DNA of 64,000 bases from contig NC_084798.1 of NCBI RefSeq assembly GCF_963169125.1, positions 199,077,481 through 199,141,480 of the forward strand, written 5' to 3'. The number at the start of each line of letters is the position of its first letter. Positions within the stretch are counted from its first letter, which is position 1. The position numbers and the translations under genes are program-made. The notes beneath the pieces are model-generated. The model searched no databases. It saw only the letters and a program-made list of their open reading frames with translations, and had not been told where the DNA came from. The DNA is from Humulus lupulus (taxonomy: Eukaryota; Streptophyta; Magnoliopsida; Rosales; Cannabaceae). Below, one piece after another: positions 1 to 10,399 of the stretch.

Positions 1-1051
1 GGAGCCAAAAGGCCTACCAGCCTAAGGTTGCTTTCAGTAACCAAAACCTTGACGCTCTTTTCGATGTTCGTCATGCTGGCCAGTGTTGCAGCCCTGATCT
101 CCATCTCTGGAGTGGGTTTTGGTCGGTACCATGGGCCTAGATACAACACCAATGTTCTAAGAACAGTGAAGGAAAAACTGATACCAAAATACATGACCAG
201 AGATTGAGAGATTTACCTCTTCACCTGAAGGCCAGATTGTGAGCGACTAGGTCCATCGTGAGGAAGTACTCCTGGAAGTATTTTCCCACGTTGGATTTAT
301 GGGTGATGTCACTCAGGAATACACGAGCGGTTTCCTGGTGGCAGAAGTGGAAGAACCCCATAGTATTATGATTGGGGTTAGATTTGAGATCAAAAAGGTA
401 GTTGATCTCATGGGGTGTTGGCACATGCCATTTTTTATGGTTGTAGAGGATATAAAATGCTAATAGCACTCTATATCCGTTAGGTGTTATTTGGAAAGGG
501 GCAACCTTGAAGTAGTTGGCCACCCCTCGAAAGTAGTCATGCAGGGGCAGGATTGCCCCTACCTCAATGTAAAACCTCGACCAGGCGCTGAAGGCGCCTC
601 CAAGCAAGTTTGCCCTCTGGTCGGGTGTAGGCTGAACCAATGTAATCCCAGGAAGGCCGTATTTCTTGAGATATTTCGTCACCATCCTAGCTAATATGAC
701 ACTAGGAGGCGCAAGATACAATTCGACTTCGTCTTCAACTCGAGGGCCATCGCGAGGTCTGGCTTTGGGTTAAATCTCAGGCGGTGGGAAGTTTATAGGC
801 TGAGGATTAGTTGAAGCATCCTCGACGTGAAAGGCAGGTCAGTTAGAAGGCAAGTTGGTTATTTTCTTCTTTTTACAAGCAATGTATTTCACATGACCCA
901 TGTTAAGTTGACTGGTCGGAGGGCTGGTCGGAGGGTTTTCCTGTGAAGATGGGAATTCAGAGAACAAAAGTGACGGCTGTTCTTCGTCCTCGAATAGCAA
1001 CGCAAGAAGGTCGTCCTCTATTGGCCTCTCACCTCCCCAAGGATCATGCAT
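1..1051 (-). pseudogene. Antisense ORF of a Tat/Retand-type gypsy element (Transposase_28-like), broken
   Basis: One reading frame runs on the minus strand from an ATG at 1051 (MHDPWGGERP...) to a splice donor near 225. In-frame stops at 841-839 and 772-770 break it. The middle part (IEVGAILPLHDYF, then FQITPNGYRVLLAFYIL) resembles the plant domain named putative gypsy type transposon (PF04195). A 68-bp intron (CAG/GTGA donor after 225, TTCTTAG acceptor at 157) joins in frame to a second exon (TLVLYLGPWYRPKPTPEMEI...) that leaves the window. From general knowledge, Tat-lineage elements such as RIRE2 and Grande carry an antisense ORF between pol and the 3' LTR. The PPT and LTR on the plus strand just to the right fit that arrangement. 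The function of such ORFs is unknown. The domain match is from memory. Confidence 0.6.
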
Positions 1052-1898
1052 GAATATCTGAGAAGAGTAAAGGGGAAATGAGAATCTACGACCAATAGAT
1101 AGAAGAAGAAATATATGGATAACGTTGCTCGTGTATAAAAGTTGATCTTTTATACGACCAGCAGCATCCTAATGTAAACACTCCAAACATGTGAGCAGCT
1201 TGGAAAAACAGATTAAAATGTGGAAATGAAAAAAAAATTCAGAAAAACTTTTCGACTCCGAGGAAAGGTAGGAAAAACCCAGTTTTTTTCCGAAAGCATA
1301 AAAATCGAATTTTCACTTCGATTTCAGGCCCAAACACAGTACCCCTGTTTCCCACATTAATTTCTAAGCCAAGTATTTTTTTTTTACTACTTAAAACTCC
1401 TATCCTATCATGTTTCTGCATATAAACATGATTACCCTAAAAAATTTCTCAAGAACATTCAAAACTCACACCAGGAAACTCGTGAAATTGATTCTAGATT
1501 ATCTAACAGAGACAATGGGTTCAAAAACTTACTTAAGTTGCAGATTGCAAAGGATTCGTGGATGTTGTTGCTCGGGGCTGGTCAAACACGTCTCGAATCA
1601 TTGAAGGTTTATGAGCTTCTCTTGAGAGTTTTTCTTCTAAGTTCTTGAGGAGAGATAAGGACTTGGTAAAAAATGAAAAGTGGGAAAATGATTTATTTAT
1701 ACTGATCGTGGTGCAGTTAAAGAGGTAATGATGGGGGTAAGTTTTTGATACATGGGAAATTGTGTTAGCCGTTGAAATATTTTTGGGAAACTGTAACGGT
1801 CATGATTGCTTACTTTTTTGAAAAGGTGCTGACAGATGTGACAGGTCAGATGAAAAGTTGGTCGAGTAAGTTTATTATATGCTGGTCGCAGTAAAATA
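1052..1898. other. Non-coding spacer between antisense ORF and 3' LTR
   Basis: No credible coding frame is seen. The stretch is moderately AT-rich with short poly-A and poly-T runs. It probably holds the promoter and leader of the antisense ORF, which starts at 1051 and reads left, but I see no clear TATA box. Confidence 0.4.
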
Positions 1899-1910
1899 AA
1901 CTTGGGGGCC
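1899..1910 (+). other. Polypurine tract-like site before 3' LTR
   Basis: The string AACTTGGGGGCC lies just before the TGTTTACC start of the LTR. A G-rich tract at this place is the usual primer for plus-strand DNA synthesis in gypsy elements. It sets the element orientation as plus, opposite to the neighbouring ORF. Confidence 0.5.
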
Positions 1911-1913
1911 AAA

Positions 1914-2522
1914 TGTTTACCCAAAAAATATTTGCATGATGACGTTGCAGGATTAGTACACACGAGGGATGCACGTGGCTATTTATGTGGCTATGCTCTG
2001 GTTGACCATCGACCAGCAGAGAATTTGCGTGGCGGAAGGCATATTTCATAAGCGACCAGGGCTGTTCGTAGCTTTTTAATTATTTCTAAAGATATTAGAC
2101 CTTTCATTTATGTAGCCTTTATTTGTCCATTATTATTCAAATACACTTGTATTAAATGTATTCAAGGCCCATCGGCCCATAGGGAGATCCTTGAGTCTAT
2201 AAATAAGACTCAAGGGGCTCATAAAAATGGACTTTTGGACTGGGAGACTTTGGATCTTGAGAGACCGAGAGAGACTTATAGTGTTTTTATCCACTAAATT
2301 TGTATTGATCTCCAAGCTTGTGAAACTCGTGAACTCTAGTTCATTAATAGCAGGTTTTTGGAGTTCTACATCAATAAGAACACTAAGTGGACGTAGGTCA
2401 TTACCATTATTTGGGGCCGAACCACTCTAAATATTTTTGTCATTTTATGTTTTTGGCTTGAGTTCATCTTATTATTGTCGTTCTATTTGACTCCATGTCA
2501 TTGGTCAAATCGAGGGTCAACA
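1914..2522 (+). repeat. 3' LTR of a Tat/Retand-like gypsy element (609 bp)
   Basis: It begins TGTTTACC and ends GGTCAACA, a near-perfect terminal inverted repeat with TG/CA ends. A TATA-like TCTATAAATAAG near 2196 and the segment GGGGCCGAACCACTCTAAA near 2412 look like a transcribed LTR region in plus orientation. It ends abruptly against a Copia LTR fragment, which suggests insertion into that LTR. The left half of the element, including any target duplication, lies outside the window. Confidence 0.6.
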
Positions 2523-3346
2523 ATAATCATTACATACAACATTAATCCTCTATTAATGGTTCATAATTAAAAGGGATTAAAATTACTGTTTTACCCTTAT
2601 ATCTAGTTTCTAGTGTACCATTGACTTTACTAGTGAAGGTTGTGTCACAACAAGTTTGCGACGTGAGCGCTCATAACCTTTTCAGTTCAAAAAAGAAACC
2701 CAATAGGGAACCATTATTCAATCTATAAGAAGGTATAAATTCCATATCTGTTAAACTATGCCCCCACCCATATGTATCATTGAGTCCCCAAAACAATTGT
2801 TCTTAGCCTGATCATTCTGACAAACCTTAACGCATGAATCAAAGGATGAGATAACATATACAGGAGTTCATAGTAACCTCAGGATTAAGATCATCGTGTA
2901 TATGATCATCGTTTGATGAGTTTGATTAATACTACAAAACTGTGTTTAAACAAGTATTAACAAATCATATCAGGTCCAGTTCTATATATCACTATATATA
3001 AAGTACCATCACTAAAGTGTCCTACTACACTAGTGACCCTGATCTAGGTCACTTGCATTCATAATGCTAGTGAACCGTACTAGCAGTAATTAATCTAAAG
3101 ATTTCATAACTTTATTTTACTGCGAACTATTTTAAGTTCATTATGTCAATCTCAATCCTATCATACCAATATGAGATTAAGACATAGATGAAATTTGGAA
3201 TTTTCTGATATTTACTTAATATTGTCAACATAATAACAGACATAGTCTCTCTCTCTATATATATATATATAATAATTCAATTCAATTATTTATTTCATTT
3301 CAAACATTTGTCAACTACAATTGCTTTAAGGGAAATATTCCCAACA
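2523..3346 (-). repeat. Copia LTR fragment, 5' part
   Basis: The reverse complement begins TGTTGGGAATATTTCCC. It matches by eye the first 0.8 kb of the Copia LTR that starts at 27413, including the block around GATCTAGGTCAC and the part near TGATCATTCTGACA. The rest of this LTR is absent because the gypsy 3' LTR ending at 2522 cuts it. Confidence 0.7.
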
Positions 3347-3720
3347 AGTCACCACCAAGCACAACCTGACATGCGAGATGATTTGAACGCTCGCAGGGGC
3401 AGGGCAGCTCTCGAGGACAATCTCAGGAGAAGAAATCAATGAGACCTCTGAGATGACCTTAATGCTCAGAGGAGAGAACACCTGGCACAGAGTGCCAGCC
3501 AAGACCACGAACTTATCCGAACAGAGTTGGAGAGTTTGAAGAGAATAATGCTTAGAATAGCCGGAGACAAGGCCATGACTAAGGCTCAGAGGATGAAGAT
3601 GGGGACCTTATGCTCCTCACATTGTGGAAGCTTTGTTACCTCAAGGCTTCAAGATGCTAGACATCACGTCATAGAATAGAGGAACGGATCCCACTGACCA
3701 TCTCTTAAAGTTAATAGATT
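3347..3720 (+). pseudogene. gag remnant, Tat-type gypsy
   Basis: The plus-strand translation gives a glutamine- and arginine-rich segment with a coiled-coil look (ELIRTELESLKRIML). Near 3640-3705 it gives a broken form of the conserved gag phrase GFKMP.I..YDGTTDP.DHL, here with a stop at the tyrosine position (GTDPTDHL remains). That phrase is typical of gag in plant Tat/Athila gypsy elements. The 5' part has been replaced by the Copia LTR and the 3' part is cut by an LTR fragment. It could belong to the same element as the antisense ORF at 13527-13919 and the LTR at 40783-41285. Confidence 0.5.
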
Positions 3721-4490
3721 GATGTCGGTCCACCGCGTCTCCGGCACGCTTAGGCTGGGCTGCGCTCCACATGCTTAACATCAGCCCCGACTCCCTTAGG
3801 TCGGACTTTCAGATCATATATACACAAATGAATAGATTACAAAACATGTAATCAATTATAGCATAACAAGCATGCCTATCCAGATATTCTCAAATACAGA
3901 TATAATCGTAAGCTCACATATAACAATATTTGTTAACAAGGGTCCAAGCCCCGATCACAACCCGGGTGCAGTTTTTTTACCTCAAGTCCCGAGCTGAAAG
4001 TATAAGGCGGTCCCGAGCACGATCCTTAATCCCGAGCCTTAGCGGCATAACCTAGTCACAACACACTAATGGATAACCATTAAAACCTAAACCAATTAAA
4101 AGCCTCAAGATAATATACTAGCCTCTAGGACCTCGAATTTTACTAAAGCGGGTAGTAGGATCCTTCCCGAGCACTTATGTTTGAGTTCCCGAGCCTAAAA
4201 ACCCTATTTGGGCAACATTTCCTATTTGAGCCACAACCATCCTCAAAGGTGTCGTGACCCTCTACTAGTTAGAGATTAACCTAGGCGTTTTCCTGGACAC
4301 GCGTGTCACGGCGCCAAGACGGCTCAGTAAGCCCCCTTTGTGAGAGTCGAAGCCCCAAAGGGAGAATTGCGCTCTATGTCTGGAAGATTTGAGAATCCCT
4401 CCTACTTATACTAAAACTTTCCAAGCCCTTCTGGGTTCATGCGGGTCACGGCACGACCCCGTGAACCCAGAAACTTCATCATTTTCCCTG
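3721..4490 (-). repeat. Family-B LTR fragment
   Basis: The part 3955-4480 aligns by eye with the minus-strand LTR at 11710-12150: CCGGGTGCAGTTTT, then CGAGCACGATCCT, CCTAGTCACAAC and a GC-rich block near 4440. The first 200 bp (3721-3950) is less clearly related. The LTR appears to continue at 9179-9851, with a plus-strand gypsy remnant placed between the two parts and some sequence lost. Confidence 0.5.
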
Positions 4491-6928
4491 CGTTATCCTA
4501 AGCAATCGAAAGATGGTATCAGGAATGTTGAGAAAGATGGTATTGGTTGACAGAAAGAATTACTGAAGCAATCGAAGAAATTTAATCTTGGAGTAGCAAG
4601 AGCATTATACTGCGGGGATTGTTAGCATCGTCGGTTAAGAATAAAAAGTTTGATGCTGGGTACAAGATGGGACAATGTCTCCAGGAGATCTATGACCTGG
4701 TTATTAACAGCTAGAAATCAAGGAAAGAGACATTTCAGGAATTTTTATTTTGTACTGAGTAAGGTGTGAGGAGTTGGTAACAAAGATTCTAGATTGGTTC
4801 AAGCTACAGCAGCACAGGTAAGTTCTTTAAGTGGAGAATACAAGAATGGTATAGGCAAGTCCCCTTCAAGTTCACGAGCAGTATATGTGGATTACTCCTA
4901 GACGGAAATGGAGAGTAAATGATTATTATGCTGAAGACGTTGGTACCCAGGAGGCAGGGTCACAGGTAAGGTTCTACGAAGTGTCGGTTTGGGTTTCGTT
5001 AGGAGTACTCAAAGTAAAGCTATAAGAAGAAAGGATAGGTATAAGAAGATTTGATCTGAAGCCACAAAGAAGCTGCTGAAGAATGTCTGAAGAATAGAAA
5101 GCATAACAGGATTGGCAAGCGTGTCATCTATCACATAAGTATCTCCGCAGACAACTACATCAGAGACGGGAAGAACAGTAAAAACTTGAAGTAAACGGGA
5201 TGAATGGTGTTAAATTGGAGTTCAGAAGATAAGGTAAGAGTTGATTGGTACATGGTGATGCAGATATATGGGTGTGTTATAGTTAAGTATAGAGGGATAG
5301 CCTAAAGGACCTAATCCATGATGAGGATATGGAACTGTGGGGGTACATCACAGGTTGGGCATGCCCAGGCTCAAATTGACGCAAGGATGGATCGAACCTT
5401 GCGGGAGGTGAAAGAATGGAACATGGGTCATATACTTGGAACGTTAAGTTGACAGTTATGCATAGCATAAGGTACTTGAGTGTTGGGTATTAGTAAGAAA
5501 GATAACGTTGAGACCCAGATTTAGTGAAAAGTAACAGATGGGTGATCGGTGTTTGAAATCCTCGATTGTACGAGGGGAAATTTAATTGGAGGCGGAACTC
5601 CTAACTGGGAGGCGTGCGTCAGTCAAGGAATAACGCCATAGATTGTAATGGAGTAGACAAGGCAATGACTGAGATTGGCATAGCGTTAATATGTAATGAT
5701 AAACTGGTAAGTATCACTGATCTATGGGAATCCAAAATGTTGGCTTTGGTTGAAACAGGGAAGAACCCTGTCAAGGTGGTACAAGTTAGGATACCAGGAT
5801 CGAATGAAGGATCCAATTAGAATTTGGCATATGAATGAGAATTATGAATGGATATCATTCCACCTTCTAGGGTACGTTGTACCGGGAGGGTTGAGCGGGT
5901 GACAGAATTTAGTGTTTTCTTTTGGACACTGAGGGGTTAAGTGATGTGGTGGTCTATCGTAGGAATAGAACACATTAGACTTTAAGCAAGGTGTTTGGAC
6001 ATGAAAACTTTTAACTCAGCTGATTGAGTTAATGTAGTTGGTTCAGGTGAACTGGTATCAGGGTAGAACGTCGATGGTACTGAACTGAGACCCTATAGTA
6101 TTCTAAATTTTGGAAAGGAACTAGAGAACAAAGAGAACAGAGTGGGAATCTGGAATTATCAGTTGATTGCAAGTGGAATAGCAGTCTGAAAGCTTATCAT
6201 ATATCTTAAGGAGATAAGCGTTGAGTATGCGAGTATTTGAGATATTTAGAGACGTGCAATCCTTGATGAGTTAGTCATGGTGACAATACTGGTGTCTTGT
6301 TAAGGTAACACGACATAGGACATGGTAAGAGGTGAAAGATAGTGGATACTTCAGTTTGGCATTGGTTCAGAGAGAAAGCCAAAGAGGTTCAGAGAGATAG
6401 TGGATACTGGTGTCTTGAGTGTCTGCCTATCTGGAAGAATAAAAGAACTTGTAAAATGTTAAATTTTGGGAAAATAAAGTTCCAGGTTGAGAGATTTGTA
6501 TCTCTCTAAGTAATGGCAGACGAGGATTAGTATGGTGTTCAGAGAAAAAAAAAGGGGAGTTCTGACTCCTAATTCAACATAAGTTCTGAAATTGTACCAA
6601 GGGTTAGGCCAGGGGCCTATAAATTGATCTCACCCTAGTAGGTTGATGACTATTGGGTATATGGAATCAGGAATAAGACATTGAGGTGATCATTGTAATC
6701 TAAGCAGACCCTGAAGCTTCAGCAAGGTTACGGTGCATGTAAGGAGCTAACGAAAGTATGGCTATTAGACAAGATCTCGTGGGATAAGATTGTTACTCTT
6801 GTAAGAGTGTTGTCGAGAAATAAAGTAAAGGTGGTGGACCTTGGAAATTTATGGTCAGAATTGCGGGTTTATTGACTGATGTGTTTGGGTAAATTTCGAG
6901 GACGAAATTTTTATGAGAAGGTGATAGT
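4491..6928 (+). pseudogene. Decayed internal region of a gypsy element (gag-pol)
   Basis: No long open frame survives. Only the last 200 bp are recognisable. A chromodomain-like stretch (KVWQLDKISWDKIVTLVRVL, 6753-6812) is followed by the typical pol terminus GKFRGRNF (near 6890-6915), directly before the LTR at 6929. I could not identify reverse transcriptase or integrase motifs in 4500-6700; the composition is AG-rich with many stops. No 5' LTR is visible next to it. Confidence 0.5.
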
Positions 6929-9178
6929 TGTAACAACCTAAATTTGCTAATACGGCTTGGAACCTTGATTAGTGTGCCTGGAGGGCAATAATTGTTATAC
7001 TGCATTAATTTATGTGAATTTAATGAATATGTGGTTAGTATGCATGTTTAGGTGAAATAAATATGCATGTGGACCCCGTTTGTATGATAGGGGTAAATTG
7101 GTAATTTTAGCCCGCTGAGGGCATATATGTGATAATTGTATTATGTGAATTGTACCACGTGAGTGTGGTGTTTTTATTGTGATGGACGTGCCGAGACGGT
7201 CCTAGAGAGCTAGTTAACTCAAAAATCACACGGGATTTTATACCCGGCTCGGGAGGAGCCTAGGGGTATTTTGGGGAATTTTGTGAGTTGAGTTGAGAAC
7301 TAGTGGTTATAGTTTTTGGTGATTGAGTAACCTGGGTAACCATTTGTAACTGCTGTGAGTAACAAGTTTAGATGGAAAATGGTAGAATTGAAATATAAGT
7401 GAAAGGACTAGAGTGCCCTTGAAGGTTTAGTTAGGAAAGGATTATTAGGAGGGGTAATATGGTCATTTGGCCGGGGGTTTAGACAAAGTTCAGCTGGGAT
7501 AAAGGGGTACACGGTTTAGCACTTAGTCATATTATGGGTTTTGTTAAAAAATTGAGAGAAGAAAAGCTAGGGCAAGAAGAAGAAGAAGAGGAGTAGAAGG
7601 AGCTGAAATTTGGAGACTTAGGAGATGAATCAAGGAAGCTTAAGGGTGAATTCTCCACTTGAGGTAAGGATTCTATGCAATTTTAAGATTTGTTCCTGTT
7701 GTGGTTTAAGAAATTTGAAGCATGGTTTAAGTTTTTGTTTTATGGGTTTAAATTTATGAAGTTGAAATCAAATGGGTGGATTTTAAGTATGATTGTGTGT
7801 ATGATCTTGATGCTAGTGTGTATAGGTTGTTAGATGGTTCATTTGAGGTTTCAAATTGGTTTTGGGGTTTAGATATGTGTTTGGGTTGGTTTAGAGGTGT
7901 TTTGGATGATGGAATTGCAGGAGAAAAACCCAGATTTCTGGGTTCGCGAAGGAGCGCCGCGGCCCTGTTCTTGGGCGCCGCAGCGCGAGGCTGTTTCCAG
8001 TCAGGGGAACTTTCTGACTTCTCTGGGTGCCGCGGCGCTAGGCTATTTTCAGGATGGGAAATTTTGCAATTTTGGGCATTTGTTCCGGGGGCTCGGGGGA
8101 TGTTTCCGATGCATTGTTTTAGGAATTTGGAGGTCCCGAGAGTACAGGATTGGTCCCGGAAAGTGGTTTTCGAATTGGTTAGTATTAAAGAGTGTTTTAT
8201 ATGTGTTGTGACTATGGTTTCGGAGAGGCTCGTGCTAGAGGACTGTGCTCGTGACTTTGGTGCATTGTGAAGCTTGGGATACAGGTAAGAAAACTGTAGT
8301 ACCCGTAGGACAGGGCATGGACCCATAGTGTTAATGTAGGGCACGGCCCTAAATTGTATTACGTGTTATGGTATAGTTTTGATTTAATTGTTATATGTTT
8401 GAATGTTATTTGAATTGTACTATATGTGATTATAGTATCGAGAACGGCAAAGGTGCCGAGAACAGAAAATGAGCCGAGAACGGCAAATGAGCCGAGAACA
8501 GCAAAGGTGTCGAGAACAACAAAGGAGCCGAGAACGGCGAAAGGCCGAGAACGGCAGCAGGGCCGGAGGTAACACTTAGCACATGGAATGCTTATAGTCA
8601 GGGTGGGACCCTAATGGATACACGGGATATCCTTACGGTGAGGACCGAGATACCAGACTTGGGTAATGCTTCTAGAACAGCATGGCCGTGTTTGTTTAGT
8701 CTGATGGACTACTTGGTTATCTGTGGATTATCTGATAGGTTGATTATATATTATGCATATGCTATGTGCTGTTTGAGTTTTCTTGCTGGGCTTCGGCTCA
8801 CGGGTGCTCTGTGTTGCAGGTAAGGGCAAAGATAGAGTCAACCAGCCATGAGTATGGAGAGCATGAAGCGACGCGTACATGTTTGGCCTGCTCGACTGCT
8901 TTGGTTGGGGGCATTTTCTAAATGGCTGTATTAACTTGTATTTTGATAGTCAATCAGCTGTAAACTTATTTTAACTTGTAAATATTTTGCAAACCTTATT
9001 TTGGGATCCCAAATGATAGATACTTGAAGTTTTCAACGAAGTAAAGCATTTTCAAAAGATTACAGCCTTAACTTTTGCTTAGTCACACTTTTGTTTTAAA
9101 AACCTCGGTTAGCAAGTTAATTGCACAATTCTTCGTAAAACTCACTTAGTAACGGCTCTAAGGTAGTAGGGCGTTACA
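6929..9178 (+). repeat. 3' LTR of a plus-strand Tekay-like gypsy (family B, 2,250 bp)
   Basis: It begins TGTAACAACC directly after a degenerate pol end and ends GGGCGTTACA. Shared family marks are AGGTAAGGATTC near 7663, AGGTAAGAAAACTG near 8283, CTTGCTGGGCTTCGGCTCA near 8783, GTTGCAGGTAAGG near 8814 and TTTTGGGATCCCAA near 9000. A GC-rich slot at 7950-8040 carries GCGCCGCGGC repeats. This copy fixes the family's canonical orientation. Confidence 0.75.
8430..8575 (+). repeat. Tandem array of 16-17-bp units in LTR
   Basis: About eight degenerate units built on GCCGAGAACGGCAAA are present. The array sits shortly after a donor-like AGGTAAGAAAACTG, in the slot where other family-B LTRs carry different arrays. 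Confidence 0.75.
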
Positions 9179-9851
9179 AAAATCTTCCCAAGCACCATGA
9201 AGAGAAGAGAGAAACGAGAGAGAGAGAGGGCTGAGATATTGTTTTTCCTTCTGATTGTTTCTCAGGTCTCCCATCCTAAGCCTAGAGAACGACCAAAATG
9301 CCCCTAGACTTATCCTTAGCCTCTTAACGCCTTTAAGGGCAAACCCGTCATTTGCCACCTTTCCTGGTAATCCTCAAGTGATCCTATAAATTCTCAATTA
9401 ATCCTGACGTGTCCAAATAATCACCAAATAAATATACATTACCCAATGAATTCCAAATACGCACTAAGTCCCCAAAATACCCCTAGGCTCACCCCAAGCT
9501 CGGCATTTAACCCCGTAGTGACTATTACGCTAATCTGCTCACTAGGATCGCCTCGAGCCGAATATCGCAAATATTTCCACATAATAATGTGGTCTCAATC
9601 ATTTAACACATATAATCACATTTATACCCTCAATGGGTCAAAATTACAAATATACCCTTACTAACAAGAACGGGCCCACATGCATATTTAATACACATAA
9701 ACATGCACATATATTTATATTACCATATAAATCATGTATGCCACGTAGTCACATATTTAATCAATTAATTCCACACGCATATACCCAATTATGCCCTCCC
9801 GACACACTAATGAAGGCACTAAGCCTAATTAGCAAATTTGGGACATTGTAA
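9179..9851 (-). repeat. Family-B LTR fragment (continuation)
   Basis: It matches the right part of the minus-strand LTR at 12490-13087: GAGAGAGAGAG, the CCCCTAG..CTC block, and CCTAATTAGCAAATTTGGGACATTG near the end. The final GTTACA is mutated to ATTGTA. Together with 3721-4490 it forms one interrupted LTR. Confidence 0.55.
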
Positions 9852-10399
9852 AGCTTGTCATGAGCGGAGTAAGCCTAGTGTCACGGCTTGCGAGAGTGGA
9901 AAAACCTAGGGAAATTAGTGAAACTTAGCATTGGAAAACTGAAGAAAAAAAACCCAACTTATGGGTGAACTTGAGTTATCTTCTGAGGACTACGTGCTCG
10001 AGGAGCAATAACCAGTTCTCAACTCCCGATGAGTTATCGGAGCCCCGAGTCACCTGTACTCGGGCACAAACCTCAAGTTTCCAATAACTTGATCGCAAGG
10101 CCTAGCCTAAAGGGGCAGAAAACTCGACCCATGTCTTGAGGACTTAGAGCCCGAGGACTAGCAAGGGGTTTTCGATTTCCAAAACCTAAGTAATCTGTAC
10201 TCAGGCAAAACTATAATCGTGACTAACAAAAATGACCTAGTGCAACCTCCCGAGGACTACACACATAAGGAGTAACACTTCGCCTTCAAACCCTAAGTAA
10301 ATTTTTCCTCCTAAGTCTCGAGTTGTTGGGACTCGAGGACGTAAGGACACGTCGAGTGCTCCCACTTGACAGGGCACTAAAGTTACTTTCAAGGATTGT
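9852..10399. other. Unrecognised repeat-derived stretch
   Basis: There is no gene. The sequence is rich in CTCGAGGAC and CCCGAGGAC variants and reads like the stretch at 13093-13500, from which the solo LTR at 10400-13087 separates it. It is probably the non-coding part of a Tat-like gypsy element. Confidence 0.35.

Noticed and set aside
5614..5820. Overlapping ORFs on both strands in 5.6-5.8 kb as a small gene
   Set aside because: They lie within decayed gypsy internal sequence, with no domain and no splice or promoter signals.
7776..8270. 164-codon plus-strand ORF and a longer minus-strand ORF over the same LTR
   Set aside because: Both strands are open because of the GC-rich palindrome slot and base bias. 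There is no domain and no conservation in sister LTRs.
8430..8575. Regular repeat-spacer look of the LTR arrays, as in a CRISPR
   Set aside because: Repeats are degenerate and contiguous with no unique spacers, and the setting is plant nuclear DNA with LTRs.
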